Assembly: GCF_028610705.1 (NCBI RefSeq)
Contig: NZ_JAQQWT010000003.1
Span: 233,412 to 297,411, forward strand
Reading direction: 5' to 3'
Length of the DNA: 64,000 nt
Origin: Halalkalibacter alkalisediminis
GTDB lineage: Bacteria > Bacillota > Bacilli > Bacillales > Bacillaceae_D
Part shown: piece by piece, positions 16,536-25,037 of the stretch
Position numbering within the stretch: position 1 is the stretch's first letter
Layout of the letters: each line of letters starts with the position of its first letter
Translations under genes and position numbers: made by a program
Notes under the pieces: generated by a model
What the model was told of the DNA's origin: nothing
The model's input: the letters and a program-made list of their open reading frames with translations, nothing else
Databases searched by the model: none

Positions 16536-16580
16536 CGAGCTTATACAAAAAGGTAAAGACCGACCTTTTTGTATAAGCTC
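16536..16580. repeat. dispersed repeat, copy 2: perfect 18-bp hairpin at the cysP stop
   Basis: GAGCTTATACAAAAAGGT (16537-16554) pairs perfectly with 16563-16580 around an 8-base loop. The right arm ends one base before the cysP stop codon, so in the minus-strand mRNA the hairpin begins immediately after the stop. It lacks a T-tract directly behind the stem, so it is not a classical terminator. Confidence 0.85.
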
Positions 16581-17657
16581 TTAAATTCCGCCACCGTCGT
16601 CGAAGGTTGCTCTTCTTTCTTTTCTGGCTGATTGATACATGCTGTAGGCGCCGCCTGTTGCGATTAGTACACTGGTTAAAACAAACAGAGTGTAATAATC
16701 ACCTTGTTTAAACAGCATAATGAGTCCATATGATAAGACAAGTGAAAATAATGGTGAAACAATCCACACTTTAAGAATTTGTTTTAAGATACTTTTTTGC
16801 CATAAGCGTAGTCCACCTTCTACTGTTCCAATCCCGATAATAGCTGAAGTTGTGACTTGCGTTAACGGAACAGGAAGACCGAAAATAGATGCTGTAATCA
16901 CTAAGGATCCACCGGTTATAGAAACCGTACTCCCTTGCAATAGACTTAACTTTGTAATTCGTTTGCCGTTTGTTTCAAGGACGCGTCCTCCTAGCAACAG
17001 AGCTCCGATTGCTACGAAAAAGCCCCCCATTAAAATGGCAGGTGTGATGTCTAACAATCCTGCACCAACTAGTGGTCCAACAGCATTTGCTACATTATTC
17101 ATTCCTGCCGCATAGGCTTCCATACATCCACTTATGATTAAAAGGGCAACTAAAGGTTTTCTCCATTTTCCCTTTCCTGTTAGATCAGGATATTTTCTTT
17201 CTAATTTACGGACTAGATGACCGAACAAAAAGGCAAGTAAAAAAGCGACAATTGGGACGATCACCCAGAATGAAACAATCACAATTAATTTATCAAAGAA
17301 AAGGGATTGGTAAGCAATACCAGCTCCAACGATCGCACCTACAACTACTTCACTAGTCGATAAAGGAATGCCAAGTAAATTAGCTATGAATAAGGAAAGA
17401 CAAGCTGCACCTAAAATAATGATGACAATTTCGACATCAACAATAGAAACAGGAATAATGCCACTCCCTATAGTCCGGACTACTTCGCCACCTGCTAGAG
17501 CTCCCAAGAACGCAAACACGCCAACAAGAATCATCGCATTACGTTTTCGGGGAATAGCTCCACTTCCATAGGCAGGACCCATTGCCGCAGCTGTTCCACT
17601 TGCTCCTATATTCATTGCAAAGAAACAAGCAATGATGATAGCGACAATGGTTAACAT
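16581..17657 (-). CDS. cysP: sulfate permease CysP (PiT phosphate-transporter family)
   Basis: Inner-membrane sulfate uptake protein. It has the inverted-repeat PiT architecture, with GASGTAAAMGPAYGSGAIP near residue 18 and GMNNVANAVGPLVGAGLL near 185, and about ten membrane segments. Length (358 aa) matches B. subtilis CysP (354 aa), and the position between sat and cysC identifies sulfate rather than phosphate as the substrate. It lies 18 bases after sat. The stop codon touches the long hairpin at 16537-16580. Confidence 0.92.
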   Translation of the reverse strand: MLTIVAIIIACFFAMNIGASGTAAAMGPAYGSGAIPRKRNAMILVGVFAFLGALAGGEVVRTIGSGIIPVSIVDVEIVIIILGAACLSLFIANLLGIPLSTSEVVVGAIVGAGIAYQSLFFDKLIVIVSFWVIVPIVAFLLAFLFGHLVRKLERKYPDLTGKGKWRKPLVALLIISGCMEAYAAGMNNVANAVGPLVGAGLLDITPAILMGGFFVAIGALLLGGRVLETNGKRITKLSLLQGSTVSITGGSLVITASIFGLPVPLTQVTTSAIIGIGTVEGGLRLWQKSILKQILKVWIVSPLFSLVLSYGLIMLFKQGDYYTLFVLTSVLIATGGAYSMYQSARKERRATFDDGGGI

Positions 17658-17675
17658 ATATTTTCTTCCTTCCTA

Positions 17676-18812
17676 TTAAGCATGTACTTTCTGCATACCA
17701 CGAATTAGAACTTCCACTACTTCACGTCGACTAAATTCCGGTGGTGGCGTCACACCTTCTGATAGCATTTGGCGAACCTTTGTCCCTGATAAAATCACAC
17801 GATCTTCTTTTCCATGCGGGCACGTTTTCGTTGAAGCCATATTTCCGCATGCTTTACAGAAGAAACTATGTTCAAAGAACAATGGTTGAATGCTTAAATC
17901 TCCCTCTTGGAATTCAGAGAAAATCAACTGCGCATCGTATGTTCCATAATAATCACCCACACCAGCATGGTCACGTCCTACGATGAAATGCGTGCAACCA
18001 TAGTTTTGACGAACAATTGCATGGAATACCGCTTCACGAGGACCTGCATAACGCATTGCAGCTGGGAATACTGCTAGAAATACTCGATCTTGCGGATAGT
18101 ATTTCTCTAATAAAACCTCATAGCTCTCCATTCGAACATCAGCAGGAATATCATCAGATTTCGTATCTCCTACTAACGGATTTAAGAAAAGTCCGTCAAC
18201 AATTTCAAGTGCTGATTTTTGGATATATTCATGTGCACGGTGTACAGGATTCCGTGTTTGGAAACCGACAATTCGTTTCCAGCCAAGCTCTGCAAACTTT
18301 GCTCTTGTTTCACTTGGATCTAGATAATACGAATCAAAACGTTCATGCTTCACACGTTTTGTTAGCGTAATTTCTCCTCCAACATATACATTAGGACGTT
18401 CAAACATTTTCTGAACTCCAGGATGTTGATCATCTGTTGCACGATAAACCTTTTTTGCTTCAACCGCTTTATTAGGCGTATAAATATCGGCTACTTCAAT
18501 TACCCCATACACTTCGCCTTTATAAGTTAACTTCGCTTGTTCTCCTATTACTAGTTCAGCTGCTTTTTCTTCCGTTACAGGTAAAGTGACTGGAATACTC
18601 CAGACCGTTCCATTGGACAAGCGCATTTTCTCAACAACCGATTCATAGTCTTCTTTTCCAAGAAATCCAGTTAAGGGACTAAATGCTCCTATTCCAATTA
18701 ACTCTAAATCTGAAAGAGAAAACGAATCTAATTCTATTTCCTTTTTTATGTTTGAATAATTAACACTCGCATCAAATTTCTGAATTAATTTTCCTCCATG
18801 TGCCTGTATCAT
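17676..18812 (-). CDS. sat: sulfate adenylyltransferase Sat
   Basis: Makes APS from ATP and sulfate. The active-site motif [10 protein letters not shown] is near residue 190 and [12 protein letters not shown] near 275. A C-terminal [16 protein letters not shown] gives four cysteine/histidine positions typical of the dissimilatory-like Sat fold used by Bacillus. It is the second gene of the sulfate operon, 60 bases after cysH. In B. subtilis the order is cysH-cysP-sat; here sat precedes cysP. Confidence 0.96.
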   Translation of the reverse strand: MIQAHGGKLIQKFDASVNYSNIKKEIELDSFSLSDLELIGIGAFSPLTGFLGKEDYESVVEKMRLSNGTVWSIPVTLPVTEEKAAELVIGEQAKLTYKGEVYGVIEVADIYTPNKAVEAKKVYRATDDQHPGVQKMFERPNVYVGGEITLTKRVKHERFDSYYLDPSETRAKFAELGWKRIVGFQTRNPVHRAHEYIQKSALEIVDGLFLNPLVGDTKSDDIPADVRMESYEVLLEKYYPQDRVFLAVFPAAMRYAGPREAVFHAIVRQNYGCTHFIVGRDHAGVGDYYGTYDAQLIFSEFQEGDLSIQPLFFEHSFFCKACGNMASTKTCPHGKEDRVILSGTKVRQMLSEGVTPPPEFSRREVVEVLIRGMQKVHA

Positions 18813-18872
18813 ACTAAATCATCTTCCTCTCTACTCATCTAATTTTGTGTTTTCCTCATTCATACAAGTGAC

Positions 18873-19580
18873 TTATTTGTGCAATCCACACTCTGTCTTT
18901 TCTGAATTTGCCCATCTTCCACTTCTAGGATCTTCACCTTCTGCAACTGGTTTCGTACAGTACTCACAGCCAATACTAGGATAGCTCTTATCATGTAATT
19001 CATTGTAAGGAAGCTTGTGAAGGTTGATATACATCCAAATTTCTTCTTCCGTCCAGTGAATTAAGGGACATACTTTAATCGATTGAAAACGATTATCTTG
19101 ATTGACGAATTGTGTATTTATCCGTGTAGGTGACTGTTCTCTACGCAATCCAGAAATCCAAGCATCGTAACGACTTAACTCTCGTTCTAGCGGCACCAAT
19201 TTTCGTACCTTACAACAAGCATCTGGCTCACGTTCCCAAAGTCGCTCACCATACTGTTTGGCTTGTTCTTCTGGTGTGATTTCAGGTTTTGCTAACTCAA
19301 TGTTTAAAGAAGGGTAGCGCTCTTTAACTTGATCAATCAGGTCATAAGTTTCCTTAAAATGAAAGTCGGTGTCCAAGAAAACAATGGTCGCATCCTTTTT
19401 GACCTTGCTTATTAGGTCAATTAGCACCATTCCTTCTGCTCCGAAACTACAGGAATAAACGAGTTTGTCACCAAAAGCATTGTAGACCCATTTTAAAACA
19501 TCGAGGGAGTCTTTTCTCTCTAACTCTTTATTAATTACTTCATAATCTCCCTTTTGCAGTACATCAAATTGTAATTTCAT
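18873..19580 (-). CDS. cysH: APS/PAPS reductase CysH
   Basis: Reduces activated sulfate to sulfite with thioredoxin. The cysteine pair ACCKVRK near residue 122 and CEYC near 205 are the 4Fe-4S ligands that mark the APS-reducing class, and the C-terminal ECGLHK carries the catalytic cysteine. The B. subtilis homologue accepts both APS and PAPS, which fits the presence of cysC. It is the first gene behind a strong promoter and a 190-base leader. No S-box (SAM riboswitch) core is recognisable there, unlike in B. subtilis. Confidence 0.95.
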   Translation of the reverse strand: MKLQFDVLQKGDYEVINKELERKDSLDVLKWVYNAFGDKLVYSCSFGAEGMVLIDLISKVKKDATIVFLDTDFHFKETYDLIDQVKERYPSLNIELAKPEITPEEQAKQYGERLWEREPDACCKVRKLVPLERELSRYDAWISGLRREQSPTRINTQFVNQDNRFQSIKVCPLIHWTEEEIWMYINLHKLPYNELHDKSYPSIGCEYCTKPVAEGEDPRSGRWANSEKTECGLHK

Positions 19581-19641
19581 ATACTCACCCTTTTTTTAAA
19601 AGATATCGTAAAAACAGATGATTTTATATATTCTGTTTTAA

Positions 19642-19786
19642 ATCCGATCATATCACTCATAGATTAAACAAAACCTTCTTAAACTAGATATACCGATCTT
19701 GAATACCTTTACCGATAACAATCTAGAGCAACACTTAATTCCTTGTAAATTGATATGATTTATTAGTTTAATAGTATTCTACCGAT
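19642..19786 (-). promoter_or_regulatory. repeated ATCGGTA motif in the cysH promoter and leader
   Basis: On the minus strand ATCGGTA occurs at 19780-19786 (touching the -10 box), 19710-19716 and 19691-19697, with a related ATCGGAT at 19642-19648. Two copies are 19 bases apart, about two helix turns. This could be a multi-site operator for a sulfur regulator; the protein is unknown. Confidence 0.4.
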
Positions 19787-19804
19787 CCTACCATTAAAAG
19801 TCAA
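19776..19804 (-). promoter_or_regulatory. sigma-A promoter of the cysH operon
   Basis: TTGACT (19799-19804) and TAGAAT (19776-19781) on the minus strand with a 17-base spacer; the transcript would carry a leader of about 190 bases. Confidence 0.75.
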
Positions 19805-19837
19805 TATCGTTTTCCTGATGAATCTTTAATTGGGCAC

Positions 19838-19870
19838 AAAAAAAAGTGCAGAGCATAACACTCTGCACTT
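19838..19870 (-). terminator. terminator of the DUF4097-like gene
   Basis: AAGTGCAGAG (19844-19853) pairs with CTCTGCACTT (19861-19870), followed on the minus strand by eight T. Confidence 0.85.
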
Positions 19871-19876
19871 TCCAAA

Positions 19877-20647
19877 TTATGGTTGCGCAATTTCGCCAGT
19901 AACGTTCTCAATCGTAACGGTCCCATCACGACTTTCTAAAATCGTTACATTTCCATCCAAATCATTAATTGCGATATTTCCTACACCACTTCTAATGGTC
20001 ACGTTTCCTTCATGCTCGTTAATTTCAACATGACCAGACCCTGCAATAATACTTGTTTCACCAGTGGAATAATTGATTTTAGTGGTTCCTGCATTGTTAT
20101 TTATAACAATAGCTCCAGCAACCTCTTCTAAAGTTATATCTCCTGCCCCATCGGTGATTTGAATATTTCCTTGAATATCTTTCAAAACCAAATGATTCGT
20201 ACCGTGCTGTAGATTAAGATCAGCTCTCAAAGATTCAATTTGCAACTGCCCCTCATTTTGACGATATTCAAAAGCTAAATCATTCGGTACCTCAATCTCG
20301 AGGTGGATAAAACCTTGTTCGGGTTCGGCTCCTCGTTTTACTGACGTCTTAAGAAATGCTTGGTCATCTTCCGCAAATAAATCAACGGCTAAATTATTCT
20401 CACTAAACGTCTGTGCCTGTTCAGCACTATCATCACTCCAGGCTGTGAATTTAGCCGTTACTGTGATTTGATCAATCCCTTCAACACCTTTAACTTTGAC
20501 ATCACCTTCGTCATGATTGATATTAAAAGTTGTTATCTCTTTTCCATCTAACGTGTACGTTTCTTCGTGCTCAAACGTAATTATGTTACAACCTGTCAAA
20601 GTTATAAGAATCATAGTTGAAATCAACCAGCATTTAAGACCATTCAT
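19877..20647 (-). CDS. lipoprotein with a DUF4097-like repetitive beta domain
   Basis: The signal MNGLKCWLISTMILITLTGC gives a lipobox cysteine at residue 20, so the protein is anchored outside. The mature chain consists of short repeating strands with GDI, GNV and GTV turns (for example GAGDITLEEVAGAIVINNNAG), the pattern of DUF4097 and related right-handed beta-helix proteins. The start at 20647 is chosen because GGAGAG lies seven bases upstream and the lipoprotein signal begins there; the frame runs open 19 codons further. Function unknown; proteins with this domain often occur near envelope stress systems. Confidence 0.8.
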   Translation of the reverse strand: MNGLKCWLISTMILITLTGCNIITFEHEETYTLDGKEITTFNINHDEGDVKVKGVEGIDQITVTAKFTAWSDDSAEQAQTFSENNLAVDLFAEDDQAFLKTSVKRGAEPEQGFIHLEIEVPNDLAFEYRQNEGQLQIESLRADLNLQHGTNHLVLKDIQGNIQITDGAGDITLEEVAGAIVINNNAGTTKINYSTGETSIIAGSGHVEINEHEGNVTIRSGVGNIAINDLDGNVTILESRDGTVTIENVTGEIAQP

Positions 20648-20752
20648 TTCAATTCTCTCCTGTCTATATTGCATACCCATCCTACAGTCTACAGAAATTC
20701 TCAATTATAAGCCAATAGAATCTACAAATAAACATTGAAATTCATGGTTTAG

Positions 20753-20992
20753 TCACTTTTGAACAAAAGGGAGAATGACCGCAGGTTGATTTTCCTTCGC
20801 TACATACTCTACTTTGTATCCCTCATTTTTTCTTTTATGAAAGGTTTCTTTGGAAATAGGACGTGGTGTCGACCACATTAACGATTCAATATTATCCCAA
20901 GAATCATGGGTAATTAGCTCAATCTTATAATAATAATGATTACCAGATGGATAAGTCTCACATACATATTTAACCGTTTGTTTTGAATGCAT
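20753..20992 (-). CDS. hypothetical protein, 79 aa
   Basis: A soluble protein rich in aromatic residues (SGNHYYYKIELITHDSWDN) with no signal or membrane segment. It stands alone between a lipoprotein gene and an SRPBCC gene, all on the minus strand. No family recognised. The start is an ATG with a weak ribosome-binding site. Confidence 0.5.
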   Translation of the reverse strand: MHSKQTVKYVCETYPSGNHYYYKIELITHDSWDNIESLMWSTPRPISKETFHKRKNEGYKVEYVAKENQPAVILPFVQK

Positions 20993-21080
20993 TCTAAGCC
21001 ACTCCTTTTCTGTCTATCTTTCCCAGAAAAGAATGAAGATAAAACTAAAAAGAATGCAACAAAACGAACACTCACAGCAT

Positions 21081-21512
21081 TTACGTTAAAAAGTGAAGTC
21101 TGATTGCTTGTTCTCTCCCTTTAAACATACTGTTTAACAAAGGCTTCAAAAAAACGCTAGGCAAGAAAGAGCGTAGATGAACTTGATCTTGCATAATGGT
21201 TTCATTACCGTTTGGTGTGAATGTATGTATGTGACTCCACTCTACAAACGGAAAGGGAAGCTTAACAGCAGTATCAACAAAACGGTTAGGTTCTTGAACA
21301 TCCTCAATCAACGATATCCACCTAACATTAAAACCAGCGTACCCTAGTTTCATTTTAATTCTATTTCCAGTAATAGTCCTAGGATCAGATATAATCTCAA
21401 CCTTAGGAAAGGGTGTTATTTTAGATAAATTAGTGGCAGATGAGAAAAAAGACCAGACATTATCAATCGGTGCATTTATAATGGTTTTATACGTGTAAAC
21501 AAAAGAAGTCAT
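21081..21512 (-). CDS. SRPBCC-fold protein (START/polyketide cyclase-like)
   Basis: A 143-aa single-domain protein beginning FVYTYKTIINAPIDNVWSFFSS, the usual opening strand and helix of the SRPBCC fold, with the later WSHIHTF strand and a C-terminal helix. These proteins bind hydrophobic ligands in a deep pocket; the ligand cannot be predicted. Reasonably preserved and preceded by a GGGGA site. Confidence 0.8.
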   Translation of the reverse strand: MTSFVYTYKTIINAPIDNVWSFFSSATNLSKITPFPKVEIISDPRTITGNRIKMKLGYAGFNVRWISLIEDVQEPNRFVDTAVKLPFPFVEWSHIHTFTPNGNETIMQDQVHLRSFLPSVFLKPLLNSMFKGREQAIRLHFLT

Positions 21513-21619
21513 CTTGAATTCCCCTTTACAAGCTAGTTAAGAATCTCATGGGACAACTAACATTAAATGGACTTAATAACTTCTAATTATTATAAATTAC
21601 TACAACTTAAGAAATAAGG

Positions 21620-22234
21620 ATGAGTAAATTGAATCAAAGAAAAACCTTTTACAGTGGATTACTACTAGCATTTAGCTTACTTTATGTTAGTTTTCATTGG
21701 CAACCTTTAGAGTTCTGGGTCTTATTTCCCCTGTCTCTCTTTTGCATGACGGTATGGAGTTGGTTACTTGAACCATACGACCTGAAATTACCATCTATTC
21801 GTCTATTACTATCAGCTATCGGGAGCGGCATCCTGCTATATAGTTTTTTCGCCTTTGGAAAATGGTTCGTGCTCATAACTGGTTTGCCTTTATTATCGGA
21901 TCTAGAATCCTTATTTACATTAGTCAAACCAACCGAACCCATTCATTACCTTTGGCTTTTTTTCATTGTAATACCGGGAGAGGAATGGTTTTGGCGTGGT
22001 TTTATTGTAAAAAGGTTAACGAACCATTTATCCGTTAACAAAGCTGCGGTTTATGGGACGACTCTATACGCAGGCGCCCATTTAGCAACAGGAAGTCTGT
22101 TACTGGTCCTAGCTGCCCTTCTAGCTGGTTTAGCTTGGTCCTTTCTTTATGTACGGTCAAAATCAATCTGGGTACCCATTCTATCTCATTTGATTTTTGA
22201 CTTATTTTTATTAGTTCTTTTTCCTTTGATTTAA
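21620..22234 (+). CDS. CPBP family intramembrane metalloprotease
   Basis: Multi-pass membrane protein of 204 aa with the family motifs GEEWFWRGF near residue 116 (Glu-Glu and Arg), GAHLATG near 151 and LSHLIFD near 190, which supply the metal ligands. CPBP proteases include CAAX prenyl endopeptidase relatives and bacteriocin-immunity proteins. The first ATG at 21620 has its ribosome-binding site too close; the TTG at 21629 (MNQRKTF) sits better after AAGGATGA. No bacteriocin gene is nearby. Confidence 0.85.
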   Translation: MSKLNQRKTFYSGLLLAFSLLYVSFHWQPLEFWVLFPLSLFCMTVWSWLLEPYDLKLPSIRLLLSAIGSGILLYSFFAFGKWFVLITGLPLLSDLESLFTLVKPTEPIHYLWLFFIVIPGEEWFWRGFIVKRLTNHLSVNKAAVYGTTLYAGAHLATGSLLLVLAALLAGLAWSFLYVRSKSIWVPILSHLIFDLFLLVLFPLI

Positions 22235-22270
22235 AAAAGTGACTCAGAACTCTGAGACACTTTTTCTTCT
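22233..22270. terminator. bidirectional terminator between the CPBP gene and yaaR
   Basis: AAAAGTG-CTCAG and CTGAG-CACTTTT arms around an AACT loop, with A and T runs on the two sides. Confidence 0.8.
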
Positions 22271-22708
22271 TTATGCATATATATTCACTAATAAACCTTT
22301 GATTTCCCCAACCATGTTCAGGATATCCAATCCTTTTTTTTGCTTCTCTAGCACAGCATCAGTTAAATCCAACAGTTTTCGATCGACCTCTTGCACAATC
22401 TTATAAATCTTCGTTCGCCCTCTACGGTTAAAACCTCTACGTTCTTCAAGACTTAGACCAAATTGAACGGCATCCTCCATAAACTCTTTCACTAACTGTT
22501 TGTACTTTCGCAATTCATCAACGGTTCTATTCTCAGCCAACACCTTGCCTTGATCATCTATTTTATGCATGAGCTGCGCTAAGCGCTCATACGCTTTCTC
22601 ATCTCTTTGCTTTCCCATGACCTCTTGAAAGGAAACCTTCGCTTCAGGTCCAGCCTTCTTAGTATCGACTCGGTTCATCCCAGTTTTGCCAATTCTTTGG
22701 ACGTCCAC
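22271..22708 (-). CDS. yaaR: YaaR family protein (DUF327)
   Basis: A 145-aa helical cytoplasmic protein. The core VKEFMEDAVQFGLSLEER followed by IYKIVQEVDRKLLDLTD is typical of the YaaR/DUF327 family, whose function is unknown. It lies downstream of flagellin on the same strand but behind the flagellin terminator. The likely start is a GTG preceded by AGGAAGTAGG. The flagellar neighbourhood might hint at a motility role, but that is inference. Confidence 0.85.
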   Translation of the reverse strand: MDVQRIGKTGMNRVDTKKAGPEAKVSFQEVMGKQRDEKAYERLAQLMHKIDDQGKVLAENRTVDELRKYKQLVKEFMEDAVQFGLSLEERRGFNRRGRTKIYKIVQEVDRKLLDLTDAVLEKQKKGLDILNMVGEIKGLLVNIYA

Positions 22709-22792
22709 TCTTACACCTACTTCCTTAGTCGCTAAATATTCTTTATTAGTAGTGTATCACAAATTTATACGTTGAATCCGTTTTCTATTCGC

Positions 22793-22830
22793 ATAAAAAA
22801 ACGACGAGAAGAGACCCTCCTCTCGTCATA
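22793..22830 (-). terminator. flagellin terminator
   Basis: Stem GACGAGA/TCTCGTC on the minus strand followed by seven T, directly after the hag stop. Confidence 0.85.
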
Positions 22831-22838
22831 TATTTTCA

Positions 22839-24221
22839 TTATTGTAAAAGCTGTAACACACCTTGTGGCAATTGGTTTGCTTGAGCAAGCATCGCTGTAG
22901 CGGATTGATTTAAAATATTGTTACGCGTAAATTCCGTCATTTCAAGCGCCATATCAGCGTCACGAATACGAGACTCAGAAGCCGTTAAGTTTTCGTGTGT
23001 TACCTGAAGGTTGTTGATGGTGTGTTCTAATCGGTTTTGAACTGCACCTAACTTAGAACGTGAGTCAGATAAACGATTAATAGCTTGATCCAGAGCAAAA
23101 ATAGCTTTATTAGCATCAGCATTCGTTAATACATTAACATCTTCAATTCCTAATGTAACAATATCCATCCTTGGGATATCAATCATAACATTTTGATTTG
23201 TATTTGGTCCTATTTGAAAAGAAAGAGCATTGTTCGTAATTGTATAATCTAACGATGCTGCTTGCAGATTTGAGTTAAATTGATATTCAACTCCTCCATG
23301 ACGGAATAATCCGTTGTTAGAGGTCAACTTTCTTTCTGCTTGAATTGTAACTGTATTCGCGGGATCAGATACATCATTTAATTTCAATGTAGCCTCTGCT
23401 TCTAATTTTACTTTTACTGTACCAGCAGTTGATATTTTAGTTGCATCCATTTGAATCCCATAAACATCTTGTGCATTATTAGCGCCATTACTACCAATTG
23501 GAATAACCATAGTACCAATACTGAGACCATCTGGGTCGAGGACTTCAATTTTAGCATCTTGATTTTGCTCAACCTCACGAACTAAAATGGTATACTCCCC
23601 AAGCTTCATCCCATCGTTAGGATTCACAAACTTAATATCGCCCTGTCCCAGTCCAGCAGAAGGTTGTGTAACTTTCTCAGTCATGACCACGTTAGACACT
23701 TCTAATTGATAATTCCCTGATTTAATATTCGCATCAGTAACCTTTGGGTACCCTACAATATTAATAGGATTTATACCTGCATCAAACGTAGTCAATACCG
23801 CACTAAACCCATTTAATAATTTACGAGTATTAAACTCCGTTTTTTCTGAAATATCATCAACTTCTAGCTTCAATTGATCAATTTCTTTTTGAATTTGCTC
23901 ACGGTCATACTCTGTATTCGTATCATTAGCAGCTTGAACTGCTAACTCACGCATACGCTGAAGCATTGTATGCACTTCTTGCATCGCACCTTCAGAGGTT
24001 TGCATTAAAGATATTCCGTCCATCGCATTGCGTTCAGCCATTTTTAACCCACGGATTTGCGAACGCATTTTTTCAGAGATTGCTAGTCCAGCAGCATCAT
24101 CTGACGCTCGGTTAATTCTTAAACCAGAAGAAAGCTTTTCAAGGTTTTTAGATGTATTAAATTGATTTTGGTGTAGGTTGCGATATGAATTTAACGCTTG
24201 TATATTATTATTAATTTTCAT
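22839..24221 (-). CDS. hag: flagellin (Hag/FliC)
   Basis: Filament subunit exported through the flagellar type III system. The N-terminal D0/D1 part (MKINNNIQALNSYRNL, LSSGLRINRASDDAAGLAIS) and the C-terminal part (ASESRIRDADMALEM, ending LPQGVLQLLQ) are highly conserved. The middle (about residues 140-350) is variable, making the protein 460 aa against about 300 in B. subtilis, so extra surface domains are likely. The gene follows fliS by 32 bases and has no SigD promoter directly upstream; it is probably transcribed from the SigD promoter before fliS. Confidence 0.97.
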   Translation of the reverse strand: MKINNNIQALNSYRNLHQNQFNTSKNLEKLSSGLRINRASDDAAGLAISEKMRSQIRGLKMAERNAMDGISLMQTSEGAMQEVHTMLQRMRELAVQAANDTNTEYDREQIQKEIDQLKLEVDDISEKTEFNTRKLLNGFSAVLTTFDAGINPINIVGYPKVTDANIKSGNYQLEVSNVVMTEKVTQPSAGLGQGDIKFVNPNDGMKLGEYTILVREVEQNQDAKIEVLDPDGLSIGTMVIPIGSNGANNAQDVYGIQMDATKISTAGTVKVKLEAEATLKLNDVSDPANTVTIQAERKLTSNNGLFRHGGVEYQFNSNLQAASLDYTITNNALSFQIGPNTNQNVMIDIPRMDIVTLGIEDVNVLTNADANKAIFALDQAINRLSDSRSKLGAVQNRLEHTINNLQVTHENLTASESRIRDADMALEMTEFTRNNILNQSATAMLAQANQLPQGVLQLLQ

Positions 24222-24253
24222 AGGAGAGAACGTCCCTTCAGCATTTAATTGAT

Positions 24254-24676
24254 TTATTCGTAAACTGAATTACTTTCATAGGCTAAAGTTTTTTGTCTAA
24301 TCCCTTTAGCTTGAACATTATGTTTCGTCTTCATTGCTTCATTCCAAGAAGACATTAGCATCGTTAAGAGCTTAATTACTTCTTCTAAAATACTTTTATC
24401 CTTTTTCACGTTTGCTTCTATTAATTTATCAGCGATATAGTTATAAACTTGATCTAGTTGGTCAGCAATAATTCCTGCTTCATAATTTATACCTGCACCC
24501 AGCCGGTGGATGATATCACTTGCTTTTTGAAGCAACTCATTAGCACCAATGAAGTTCTTTTCATCCATTAATTGGCTAGCATTTTCTAGATTGGTTAGAC
24601 ACGCTTCATATAATATTGCCGTTAATTCTTGAGATGTTTTTTGGTGAAGCGCTTCGTTCGTTAGGAACGTGGTCAA
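24254..24676 (-). CDS. fliS: flagellin export chaperone FliS
   Basis: Small helical chaperone that caps the C-terminus of unpolymerised flagellin. The opening TTFLTNEALHQKTSQELTAI is the FliS pattern (usually NxxxTATPGELTLMLYEGC), followed by LYEACL and five amphipathic helices. I choose the TTG at 24676, six bases after a GGAGGTG site, because a start further upstream would lie almost on the predicted transcription start of the SigD promoter at 24714-24740. Location directly before hag fits. It is more divergent than most FliS, so confidence is slightly reduced. Confidence 0.85.
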   Translation of the reverse strand: MTTFLTNEALHQKTSQELTAILYEACLTNLENASQLMDEKNFIGANELLQKASDIIHRLGAGINYEAGIIADQLDQVYNYIADKLIEANVKKDKSILEEVIKLLTMLMSSWNEAMKTKHNVQAKGIRQKTLAYESNSVYE

Positions 24677-24713
24677 ACCTCCCACCTCCATTTTTTCTTT
24701 CTTACTAATACTA

Positions 24714-24740
24714 TTATCGGAGAGTTGAAATAATTGTTTA
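24714..24740 (-). promoter_or_regulatory. SigD (motility sigma factor) promoter of fliS-hag
   Basis: Minus-strand TAAA (24737-24740), a 15-base spacer and TCCGATAA (24714-24721) match the SigD consensus TAAA-N15-GCCGATAA at all but one base. The promoter overlaps the stop codon of the upstream gene. Confidence 0.85.
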
Positions 24741-25037
24741 ATACTTTTTCTCCATCTCCTCAATTAAAAGTAAAATCTCTGCCATGACTGAATATAATTG
24801 TGGAGGGATGTTCTCACCTAAATCCATATCCAGCAAGTTTTCAACAAGTCTAGCATCTTCTTGCATATGAATATTATTTTTTTTAGCTAAGTCAATAATT
24901 TGGTTAGCTACTTGTCCTTTCCCTTGAGCGACAATTTTGGGCGCTCCTTCGTTCTCGTCATCATACCGAATAACTGCGGCTGTTGGACCATTTATTTGCC
25001 GACGTTGCTTATGGTTGAAATGCTTAGATACGATCAT
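24738..25037 (-). CDS. FlhB C-terminal-domain-like protein (YlqH type)
   Basis: A 99-aa stand-alone homologue of the cytoplasmic domain of FlhB/YscU, the substrate-specificity switch of flagellar export. The segment GPTAAVIRYDDENEGAPKIVAQGKG aligns with the FlhB stretch after the self-cleavage site, and VENLLDMDLGENIPPQLYSVMAEIL matches the end of FlhBc. The NPTH cleavage motif is replaced by NGPTA, so autocleavage is probably lost. It overlaps the preceding large gene by 4 bases and lies before fliS, which supports a link with flagellar export. Confidence 0.85.
   Translation of the reverse strand: MIVSKHFNHKQRRQINGPTAAVIRYDDENEGAPKIVAQGKGQVANQIIDLAKKNNIHMQEDARLVENLLDMDLGENIPPQLYSVMAEILLLIEEMEKKY

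Noticed and set aside
16384-16580. Two 37-bp direct repeats considered as a CRISPR remnant
   Set aside because: Only two copies, 115 bases apart, no cas genes, and the unit is a palindrome without spacers.
16537-16580. cysP hairpin considered as an ordinary terminator
   Set aside because: No T-run follows the stem on the minus strand and the same apical core recurs at thiO with another stem.
19581-19770. Possible S-box riboswitch before cysH
   Set aside because: The conserved GGACTGGCC- and GAAACC-like elements are absent.
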